A stretch of DNA of 64,000 bases from Tolypeutes matacus (Eukaryota > Chordata > Mammalia > Cingulata > Chlamyphoridae), in assembly GCA_026826555.1 (NCBI GenBank), contig JAKSZT010017954.1:7637514-7701513 (forward strand), given 5' to 3'. Every line of letters begins with the position of its first letter. Position 1 is the first letter of the stretch. Of the stretch, positions 55,505-64,000 are shown piece by piece. The translations under genes were made by a program, and so were the position numbers. The notes under the pieces were generated by a model. That model searched no databases. It saw only the letters and a list, made by a program, of their open reading frames with translations, and was not told the origin of the DNA.

Positions 55505-55730
55505 CATCTTTAAATTGGCTCTTTTCTTTGTTTCTCCTTTGCTTTTCCCATGGGGAGAGGAGAGCTATTACCTTTCTCATTCTGCTAATTGAGGAATTTG
55601 GTAATTGCTCAGAATCTACAGTAATTAGCAGCAGACAAGGATTAGGACTTGGATCTCAGTATCAGAGGAATAATGGAGCAGTCCTTGGTACGCATTTACT
55701 TTGCTCTGCAATAGGGGTGTAGGAGCTACT
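55505..55730. promoter_or_regulatory. candidate conserved element with three spaced TAATT cores
   Basis: Cores 'gctaattga' (about 55585), 'ggtaattgct' (about 55601) and 'agtaattagc' (about 55621) lie about 16 and 20 bases apart, with 'ggattagg' near 55638. Upstream are 'tctttgtttctcctttgc' SOX-like words. No repeat landmarks are present. This is among the best enhancer candidates in the window, by texture. Confidence 0.35.
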
Positions 55731-56234
55731 GTATAATCCATAATTCTAGACCTGGACCTTGGGAAGTGATTGCAGTGTCCAAAGCTCCACAGGCTTGACT
55801 ACTCGTTTCTTCCAGAGCAGTCCCTTCTCCAAGCCCTGGCCCCGGCTGGCACCCATTTCCTTCTCTTTTGTCGTCCATTCTCACCTACGCAGGGTCCATG
55901 CTCTACCCCAAGACCTGTGACCCCGCAGAACTGCGTGTGTCCATTGGGGCTGAGCTTGCCAGGCTTATCCTAGCAAGAAAGCAGTTACTGCCGCCCCAGT
56001 CTCAGGCCAGGCTGCTCTCCTCAGAGTGCATAGTGTTCCCGGAGGGGGTTCCTGGGCCAGCTGGGATGAAGGTGGTCTCGGCCAGCAGTTACATTCTCTC
56101 TTGTCACCACTCTTCACGGGCTGTACTCACCCCAGAGGCTGCTCTGCAGTAATATGGGGATGTCAGAAATCTCAGGATGGGAGCAATGTTCCCTGTGCTT
56201 TTTACCCACCTTTCTTTGATTTTCATGTGTAACT
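55731..56234. other. unassigned stretch
   Basis: No gene or recognisable repeat. Confidence 0.4.
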
Positions 56235-57385
56235 TCTTTTTCTAGAGCAATTGTAGGTTTGCAGAAAAGTCATGCAGAAAGTACAGAGTCCCCATATCAA
56301 CCCCTCCACATGCAGTTTTCCCTGTTATTAATGCATTGCATTAGTGCACTGCCTTTGTTACAGTGAATGAAACATTATTATAATTATACTATTAATTATA
56401 GTCCATCATTTACATTAGGGTTCACTCTGTGTTATACAGTTCTATGGGTTTTTTTTTTTCTGGTACATATATATAATCTAAGCTTTCCCATTTTAACCAC
56501 TTTCAAATAACATCACAATCCAGTGATGTTAATTTCATTCACAATGTTTGCTACCATCACCACCATCAATTACCAAAACTTTTTCATCACCTCAAACAGA
56601 AACTCTGTACCAATTAAGCATTAATTCCCCATCCCCCACCCCCTCAACTCCCACCCCTGGTAAACTATATTCTAATTTCTGAGTACAAATTTGCATATTC
56701 TAAATATCCCATATAAGTGAGATCATATAATATTTGTCCTTTTGTGTCTGGCTTATTTCATTCAGCATGATGTCATCAAGGTTCATCCATGTTGTCATGT
56801 GTTTCAGAACGTCATTCTTTCTTACGGCTGAATAATACTCTGTGGTATGGATATAACACATTTTGTTTATCTGTTCTTCCATGGATGGACACTTGTGTTG
56901 CTTCCATCTCTCGTCTCTTATTGTGAATAATGCCACATGAACATCGGTGTGCAAAGTCCTATTCAAGTCCTGGCTTTCAGTTCTTTTGGGGATATATTTA
57001 GAAGAGCAATTGTGGAGTCATATGGTAATTCTATATTTAACTTTATAAGGAAATGCCAAACTGTTTTTCACAGTGACTACACCATTTTACATTCTCACCA
57101 ACAATGTACAGGGGTGCGTGTTCCTGCACATCCTCTCCAACACTTGTTATTTTCTGTTCTTTTAATAGCCATTCTAGTGGTTGCGAAGTGGTATCTCATT
57201 GTGGGCTTGATTTACATTTCCCTAACAGCTAATTATGTTTTCATGTGATTATTGACCATTTATAGATCTTCTTTTGGAGAAATATCTACTCAAGTCCTTT
57301 GCACATTTTTAAATTGGGTTGTTTGTCTTTTAGAATGACAGACTCTCTATATGTTCTCCCTGACAGTTCATTTATTTTTATTTGC
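56235..57385 (-). mobile_element. L1 3' end with ORF2 C-terminal relic
   Basis: A long antisense L1 fragment. At 56700-56966 (minus) 88 codons stay open and read the ORF2 C-terminal block with WKQHKCPSMEE, INKMCYIHT, EYYSA, TWMNL and YYMISL in family order. The 3' UTR side (56235-56690) contains 'ccatcaattaccaaaact' and 'ttaatagtcc'-like phrases. Upstream coding sequence is decayed. Dead element. Confidence 0.85.
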
Positions 57386-57444
57386 TTCTTAGTTTTGCTG
57401 TCATCATTTTTCCTATTGGACTAGGTATCACTATTATAGAAGAC

Positions 57445-57990
57445 TTCAAGAGAGATATAGGATAATGAAAGGTTCATTCAATCCAAAATACTTATTGATC
57501 ACCTACTACATGCCAGGAACAGGTGCAGGGCAGTGCGTTCCATGGTGAATGATACAGAGAAAACCTCTCTTTTCCTGGCACTTCCAAACTCCATTAGGGA
57601 GATGAATGTGAAACCAATGAGCCCCCAAGGAAATAAATATAAAGAATATCAGCCTGTGATAAATGCCATGCAGGAAATTCAACAGAGGACATGGATAAGA
57701 GTGGCATGGGTGCTGCTGCAGGTGGGAATGAATAGAGGGACCAGATGTGCAAAATGGGCTGGGGCTAGGAAGAGTTCCCATCTCTGAGGGAGCACATGAT
57801 GGGGAGACAGTGCTGGGCCCCTTCACGGAGTTGGATGAAGGCCAGGGAGACACAAGTGGCAAGAGGAAGAGAAGAGAGAATGAGGAGAAATGAGATCAGA
57901 GAGAGAGGCAGGGTCCACACCATACCAGTCTTCTCTGCCAGGGCAAGGAAGACACCTTCAGAGGGTTTTAAGCAAGGGCATAAAAGCATC
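57445..57990 (-). mobile_element. L2 3' end, antisense
   Basis: 'gatcacctactacatgccagg' is the diagnostic antisense L2 3' phrase. It is followed by 'gagatgaatgtgaaacc', 'aatgccatgcaggaaat' and 'gagaatgaggagaaatgagatc', roughly in L2 order. Confidence 0.6.
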
Positions 57991-58652
57991 TAGTTTAGTT
58001 TATACAAATATAAATGACATGTCAGGGGGCTCACTAGCAGTTCCCACCTCAGGTATCTTCTTTTGTATTTTCTCCTGATTCTGTAGATCTTCTCAAGAAG
58101 ACATTTATTTCACATCATCATCTTCACAGGTCCTTTCCTTTGGGGTCCAGTTTTAATCCAGAAATTGCTTTCCCCAAGGAACTATGGTTGGGCAATTTGC
58201 CATTTCTTAAATCCATTGTAACCTGCTGTGCTCTGAATATGATGCTTCTTAAAGTCCTGGGTACATGGTGAGATTTAACCAGGACACCATTAATCACCCA
58301 AGAGACACTGCTTGTGTTACTAAAATCAATATGACTTGAAATTGTTATTTCCAGAATATCTCCCCACTTAGTAAGTCACTGGGAAGCTTTACAATAGCTG
58401 TATAGTTTTTTTAAAATGCAGCTTCCTTGGAACACGATTTGAATATACTCTCATACTTCCCCTTGGGCAGAGAGAAAAAAGATGGATGTTCTGAGCAACA
58501 CATATTTTTAAAAACCCATTGCCAGACAAGATTAAAATCTTTGCCTGGAATGAAATTGGAAGATTCTCTGAGTTCCAGTAAATGGCCCCATGCCTATTTT
58601 CTCCTGTCTCTTGCTTGGATTAGGTAAATGGTTGAAAAGGTTAGAGTTGGCC
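57991..58652. other. unassigned stretch
   Basis: No gene or recognised repeat. Confidence 0.4.
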
Positions 58653-58680
58653 CATTCATTCATTCATTCATTCATTCATT
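58653..58680 (+). repeat. (CATT)7 microsatellite
   Basis: Seven pure CATT units. Confidence 0.95.
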
Positions 58681-59041
58681 CTCATGTGTATTCATTCTGT
58701 AACCACACACTCTTCTGCATGTCCTGGAAGATATTGAGAGGAATATCTCAATATTTTTTTTCTGGAAATCAAAGTAGTGGTTAAGAATTTATTCAGGCAT
58801 ATTTCTCTTTTCCAAGTTGAAGTGTTAGTATCCAGTTGAGGGTAACTTCAGAGCAGAAAAAGTCAGGAAGAGCCATGTCTGAGTAAAGTTGGCTCAAAAA
58901 AGTGTGACAAATAGAGAAGTGTGATCTAGAAGTGAGTGCAGCAGTTATTCTAAGGAGGGGTGTGTAACGACCAGATAAATGAAGGCTACAAGGAGAGGCT
59001 AGATATGAACTGGGGTCATTATCTAGCCAGAAGGCAGCAGT
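58681..59041. other. unassigned stretch
   Basis: Nothing recognised. Confidence 0.4.
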
Positions 59042-59085
59042 ATCCATCCATCCATCCATCCATCCATCCATCCACTCATCCATCG
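59042..59085 (+). repeat. (ATCC)n microsatellite
   Basis: Eight near-pure ATCC units, then three imperfect ones, next to an L2 end. Confidence 0.9.
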
Positions 59086-59215
59086 GTCCATCAAATAATT
59101 ATTGAGCATTCTACTATGTGCTCAGCTTCGTGTGAGGCTCCAAAGATACAGAAATCAATAAGGTACAGCCCCAGCCCTCAAAGAGTTCACAGTTTATGAG
59201 AGAGACAGAAGTACA
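59086..59215 (-). mobile_element. L2 3' end, antisense
   Basis: 'aataattattgagcattctactatgtgctc' (in pieces), 'aaagatacagaaatcaataagg' and 'ccagccctcaaagagttcacag' are the reverse of the L2 3' terminus. Confidence 0.7.
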
Positions 59216-59409
59216 GTGGGATTAGACAATGACCAATTTATATTCAGGGCTCCATGGGGAACTGGAGGGGAACTTCCAATCCCATGTGGCCTCTCCAAGG
59301 ACGACTCCTGAAGAAGGTGGTCCTAGAATCCCAGGCTGAAAGAGGAGGGATGGGACATCCTGGCAGAGGACACAGCCTGGGCAAGTGAAAGGAGGTAAGA
59401 AGTGGGATG

Positions 59410-59451
<42 letters not shown>

Positions 59452-60159
59452 GCCCCAAAAGGAAACTCGAAGGGCATGGCCAGAAGTGTGGCAGGGAAGG
59501 CAGGGAGATGGTGCCTTGCCCTGATGCCAGCACCTCACCCATTTATTCAGACAAGATCACCAGGTAGGGCGCTGGGGCTAGGGGGTTGGAGCAAGTGTGG
59601 TGGGAGAGGATGGAGACAGGAGAGGTGGGGAGGCAGCCAAAAGGCTGTCTGTAAGAAATTAGGAAAGAATGAACTTGATTCAAAGCCAGTGAATGCCCCT
59701 GATAAGGTTTTGCTGAGTAGCGAATGATAACATTTTCCTCTGTTTCACTATGTAACCTACAACAAAATATGCTAAGGATCTATGTGACCTTTTGGCACAC
59801 AATTATGTGCAAAACTGGTCTCCAGTGGGGATGCGGTATGGGCAAAGAGTGAAAGCTGCCCATGGAAGATTCCGGAGGACCATTGAAGATGATGGTGGAT
59901 ATGCATGTTAGGGAGGTGGGGGGGATTCCAGCTGGTAACACACATGCACCTTTTTGTGGCACTACAGGGCTGTGACTTTGGCCAGCTCTGTCTTTCTGAA
60001 AGGTGGCTTTTAGGGTTGGCATGCATGTGTGTGGGAGCTGGAGAGTCAGGCAAGGCCAGGCTTACCACACCTGTCCCCAGCTGCTCAGAGCAGCCAGGTC
60101 TTCCTAACATGAGGGTCACCTGCCCCTCAGCTGCCGCCTCCTTCCACCGTTCTTTTTTT
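59216..60159. other. unassigned stretch with (GT)19
   Basis: Nothing gene-like. A pure (GT)19 microsatellite lies at 59412-59449, and (TH)n/(VC)n frames through it are artefacts. Confidence 0.5.
59412..59449 (+). repeat. (GT)19 microsatellite
   Basis: Nineteen pure GT units, long enough to be highly polymorphic. Confidence 0.97.
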
Positions 60160-60345
60160 TTTTTAGTTTTTAATTTTAATTTACTTTGGTTTTAATTTTT
60201 AAAAATTTAATTGATTGTGGCAACATCTATATACCTACAACACAAAATTTGCCACTTTAGCAATTTGTAAGCATATACTTCAGTGGCATTAATTATAATC
60301 ATCATGTTGTGCTCCTATCACTACCCTCCATTACCAAAACGTCTG
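60160..60345 (-). mobile_element. L1 3' UTR fragment
   Basis: 'attgattgtggcaacatctatatacctacaacacaaaatttgccacttt' (in pieces) and 'ttcagtggcattaattataatcatcatgttgtgc' are the reverse of an L1 3' UTR. A run of 11 T at its left edge (60155-60165) could be the tail. Confidence 0.65.
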
Positions 60346-61404
60346 CCCTTTTTGCTCACTTCCCTGCCCAGTGCGTCCCCTCCAGCTCCTGCCTTTCCCT
60401 GGCACCTAGGCCACTGATGATTCCTAGGGTGAGCTTGGGAACCCATCGCTGTGCCAACCGCTTCCACCCACACCTTCTCCATAAAAATCTGGAACACGAG
60501 GACCACCGTGGTGGCCTTGCTGCCCCCAGCAGATTAGGACCTTGCAGTTCATCAGACCACTGTGACTGAATGCAGCTCTGCGCACACTGCCAATTTAACA
60601 CTGCTCACTCCATTTGTTTTCCTGGACCTGGGCTCACGTTGGATCCCAACATGCTTTGCCGCAGAACTTGCTCAGAAAATTGTTTCTTCCTGATACATTT
60701 GGAGGCAGGTTGAATATCATCAATCTCACTGCTAGGAAAGCACGCAGATTACTAGCTGATAACATTGTTGTGTTTATGACAGATGTGAACCAGTAACAGA
60801 TGGACTGTATTAAAGGTGTAACAGTTGAATGGGTACTCCAGAGTCAAAGAGACTCTTATCCCCTGAAAGTTTTGATCTAGAAGGAATCATAGAACATTAG
60901 ACCATGAGGGCCCCTGGAGAGCTTCTTGTCCAAAGGTCTCACTTTAAAAACAAGAAACCAAAGTATGGTGAGCCTCAGATACTCGCCCAGGGTCATTTAC
61001 CTACTGATGAGGCTAAGAATAAGGCCAGGCCCCTGGCATTCAACCCAGTCATGTTCTTTGCACGGTACCATGGACCCTGCTGAGCCAGGCCTGGTCTTTG
61101 AACGGGCAAAGTCTTGAAAAAGAGAGCAGAACATACCAGAAGCCCACAGGATGAATACGTTCCTTGGCACGTCATCAGGTCTGGGCTGCATACAGTCCTC
61201 AAAGAGATGGTGGGGCGACGCTGAGGACCTCTGCAGGGGTGGGCAGGCTGCACCCTCTCACCCTCCAGGGCAAGGCCTGCTCTTCAAGCTGGTGAATTGG
61301 TGACAGAGCCTGTGCCTCCCACCTCCTGGAATCTGGTTTGTGTAAGGTTGGTTGTTGATTCACTGGGGATGTTTGGGTCACCAGGAGAATAAGTCACCCA
61401 AGCC
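60346..61404. other. unassigned stretch with a MIR-like trace
   Basis: At 60885-61045 'ttagaccatgagggcccc', 'aaaaacaagaaaccaaagtatgg' and 'ctcgcccagggtcatttacc' resemble the reverse of a worn MIR-related SINE. No gene. Confidence 0.4.
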
Positions 61405-61610
61405 CGTGGTTCTCACAGGGTATACCCTGGGCCAGCAACAGCAACATCAGCACCCCCTGGAGACCAGTTAGAAATGCAGGTGCTCAGGCTCCTCCAGACT
61501 TGCTGAATCAGAAACTCTGGGGACAGGGGCAAGCCATTTCGCAAGTTTTAGCAAGTCTTCCAGATGATTCTGATGTCACCTACATTTGAGAACCACTGAT
61601 TTAGGCTTCT
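61405..61610 (+). mobile_element. hAT-type MITE
   Basis: 'cgtggttctcacagggtat', 'agttagaaatgcaggtgctcagg', 'cttgctgaatcagaaactctgggg' and 'gatgattctgatgtcacctacatttgagaaccactga' (in pieces) match the common placental MITE with inverted 'agtggttctca' termini. Both ends are present. Confidence 0.75.
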
Positions 61611-61999
61611 CCTGGGAGGTAAAGCTCTGACAGCACTGTACCCGAAGTCCGTGAAGGATTTCAGTCTCCACCTGGCTTAGCAGATGGCCATGGGTGTACC
61701 AGATGAATTTCCTAAAACATTTGGTAATTGCCCTTGTTGAAAGATGTTAAAGAAAGTGAAGTCATTGTGTCCTCAAAAGCGTAATTTTTCTGTTTTAATC
61801 TTGTGAAGAATGGTGAGAGATGATGTAGCACGGGTCTCTGATTAATATGGAGTAGCAAGCATTGACTTTCTTCTTCCTGAAATTAACACTGCCACCATTG
61901 CTTTATTTTTGTTTTTGGTCAGTAAATCTTTACCCCTCTTTTTAAGCAGAGCCTTTCTATGTGATTTTGTTTTGAGCATGTTGCTTGAAACTAGGGCAT
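61611..61999. other. unassigned stretch
   Basis: Nothing recognised. Confidence 0.4.
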
Positions 62000-62400
62000 G
62001 GTTAGAGTTTTTTAACTTTTTATTTTTAAATAATATCAAGCTTACAGGACAGCTTCAAAAATAGTACAAAATCCAACATACTCCCCACTCCGATATCCCC
62101 TTCCACAAACTTTTAACATTTTGCCACATTTTCAGTATCATTCTGTCTATCCATCTATCCATCCATCCATCCAACTATCTCTCCATTTATTTATGTATAT
62201 ATTCTCTAAACATTTGAGAGTAGGTTGTATGTATCACGCTCCTTGAACACTTAATACTTCCATGTATATTTCCTAAGAACAAGGATATTCACTCATGTAA
62301 CCACCTTAAGTGCAGTTTTCAAGTTCAAGCAATTTAACATTGATGTGAAGCTAACAGTCTATATTGCAATTTTTTCCATATGTCCCAATAATGTCCTTTT
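62000..62400 (-). mobile_element. L1 3' UTR fragment
   Basis: 'tatcaagcttacaggacagcttcaaaaatagtac' (in pieces), 'acattttgccacattttcag', a short (ATCC)n run, then 'catttgagagtaggttg' are the reverse of an old L1 3' end. Confidence 0.65.
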
Positions 62401-62464
62401 AGGCCTTTATTGTCTTCTATTAGTAGATCCAGTCAAGGATCATGTATTGCATTTAACTTTCACT

Positions 62465-62610
62465 GTTTCTTTCTCTCTGTTTTTTTAATTGTGGAAACAC
62501 ATAAACAGCATAACCTTTCTCACCTCAGCCACTCCCAAACATACCATTCAGTGAGATTAATTATATTCACAATGCTGTGCTACTCCCACCACCATCCACT
62601 AAGTACCTGG
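62465..62610 (-). mobile_element. L1 3' UTR fragment
   Basis: 'ttaattgtggaaacacataaacagc', 'ttcagtgagattaattatattcacaatgctgtgc' (in pieces) parallels the fragment at 60160-60345. Confidence 0.55.
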
Positions 62611-62887
62611 TTAGATTTTGTTTCTACATTCAGTATTTGAAGGTATTTTAATATAGGAGCCAGAATTATTTGTGTCTATTTTCAGAATGAATGCCATTGC
62701 CTTTACCATATGTTCTGGTTTATACCTTTCATTTGAGTGCTTCCTTGTCCTTTGATTTCTGTCTTTTTCTCAGATTCATGTTTTCTTTTTTTAAATCTTC
62801 TCTAGTGATTTGGGAAGCACATATTTTACTTTTAGATCTATCACTTCATATTTTCAAAAATACTCTCAACCCATCTGTTTAAGGCTT
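62611..62887. other. unassigned T-rich stretch
   Basis: No gene seen. Confidence 0.4.
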
Positions 62888-63385
62888 TTATGGACCCCAG
62901 AAAAAAACAACAACTATATCCTTAGAGCTAATCTGTTCTGGTAGCTGTGAACCTATTATGGGCAGGACCTTTTGATTTGGTTACTTCAGTAGAGCATGAC
63001 CCAGGGTGGGTCTTAATCCTCTTACTGGAGTCCTTATAAAGGATGATTATGGAAAGAAAGAGGAAAAACAAAAAACAAAACAAAAAAAAAACCCCACAGA
63101 AACCGAGAGAAACCACAAGAGCAGAGAAAAAGCCAGAGGAAGGCAGAAGCTGAAACCACCAAAATTTGGAAAAGAGAGAGAGACCAGCAGATGCTGCCAT
63201 GTGCCTTCCTGTATGAGAGAAGAGTCCAGGATCACCCGCAGCCAATCTTTGGGAAGAAGGTATTGCCTGATGATGCCTTGATTTGGACATTTTTCTCAGC
63301 CTTGAAACTGTATTCTTGTAAGCTAATAAATTCCCATTGTAAAAGCCAACCCATTTCTGGTATGTTGCATTTTGGCAGCCTAGCA
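62888..63385 (+). mobile_element. MaLR-like LTR
   Basis: 'tatggaccccagaaaaaaac', 'gttctggtagctgtgaacc', 'gggtgggtcttaatcc', 'ccttataaagga' (TATA-like), 'tgccttgatttggacatttttctcagcc' (in pieces), 'aagctaataaattcc' (poly(A) signal) and 'gccaacccatttctgg' follow the forward order of MaLR-type LTRs. An A-rich expansion lies near 63080. Confidence 0.65.
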
Positions 63386-64000
63386 GTCAGCCACCATCCA
63401 AGTCTGTCTTAAAGCTGAGCTGGCTCCCACCTCTCTCCACTCCAAATGGCAGAGCTGATGGTGTTCAGTCACTGTCTCAGCCTGGCTACCCAGGAACTGG
63501 AGACGAGAAGTATGCCACTAATTTTGACCCACAAAACTCCACCCCTTGAGATCTTAACCTGGGGACTAAGCAAAATCCTAATACATTTCTCTGTGGGCTG
63601 AAGAAGGCCCAAAAGGTTGTGAATCGAAATAGAGCTAACCACACCTGAAATCATATTTGGTGACCATTCTCAGCTCAGAAGTAGCTAGAGGTTTTCCGTC
63701 GAGAGGATTGCCAAATAGCAGCAGGCAGGCCTGGAGCAGGGGGCTTTGAATCTAGCACGAGCAAGTGCAGAACTGTCCCTTCCTTTAAATATTTCTATAG
63801 ACCTGGCACTGAAGGTGCAAGGGCTGGAAGGAATAAGAGCTTCATATCAGATGTCTGCTGATTCTGGACTTGTCATGTTGTTCCTAGAGCAGCCTTTGGG
63901 CAATCCAAGAGGAAAAAACTTTGCAAAACTTAACTTTGCTGTCGGCCAAGATAGGGAGAACCTAGAGAATCTTCCCTGGTACAAAGTTCTTTAGTAGAGC
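63386..64000. other. unassigned stretch to window end
   Basis: No gene or firm repeat. The 82-codon plus frame at 63746-63994 is open, with no recognised domain and no splice or start evidence. Confidence 0.4.

Noticed and set aside
56700..56966. An intact L1 ORF2 protein
   Set aside because: Only the C-terminal block is open. The reverse-transcriptase and endonuclease regions are absent or broken, so the element is dead.
58653..59085. CRISPR-like spaced repeats
   Set aside because: The CATT and ATCC runs are simple microsatellites with no spacers, and this is vertebrate DNA.

Overview
This is vertebrate nuclear DNA, and the repeats say placental mammal, most likely a xenarthran such as armadillo, with sloth or anteater possible. 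The strongest markers are four tRNA-derived SINEs of the DAS type known from armadillos, three with perfect 11-17 bp target-site duplications. Around them lie layers of older repeats shared by placental mammals: L1, L2, MIR, hAT-type MITEs and ERVL/MaLR-like LTRs. The window contains one 10-N assembly gap at 47089-47098.

I found no protein-coding exon I can support. Open frames are short (the longest 209 codons), mostly fall in repeats or GC-rich stretches, and resemble no cellular protein I recognise. The only recognisable protein traces are decayed L1 ORF2 C-termini (near 24.2-24.4 kb and 56.7-57.0 kb on the minus strand) and degenerate L2 ORF2. The window is therefore intergenic or deep intronic sequence. 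Long stretches without recognisable repeats contain compact AT-rich blocks with clustered TAAT cores that look like candidate conserved regulatory elements.

Layout: 0-6.5 kb has a MaLR-like LTR, an L1 3' end, a TAAT-rich candidate enhancer (about 4.5-4.65 kb), a MIR, an LTR and a small L1 insertion with duplicated flanks. The stretch 6.5-14.6 kb is mostly unassigned apart from a MIR pair. The stretch 14.6-24.5 kb is a dense L1 graveyard: two old L1s in opposite orientation, one split by two successive LTR-type insertions and the other by two L1 3' fragments. The stretch 24.5-43 kb alternates unassigned sequence with LTRs, MIRs and all four DAS SINEs. At 43.25-44.67 kb a young retroposed copy of an unidentified polyadenylated, CpG-rich transcript sits in minus orientation inside an L2. 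The stretch 45-64 kb holds L2 and L1 fragments, several microsatellites, a 190-bp alternating purine-pyrimidine tract and further TAAT-rich candidates.

The most interesting object is the 43.2-44.7 kb retrocopy. It has a perfect 15-bp target-site duplication, a TTTT/AA-type L1 endonuclease site, a poly(A) signal 18 bases from a pure poly(A) tail, and an apparently undecayed CpG-island-like 5' portion. It may have delivered a CpG island to a new place. Assignments to repeat families rest on recognition by eye and should be read as family-level calls; boundaries are approximate unless flanking duplications are stated.
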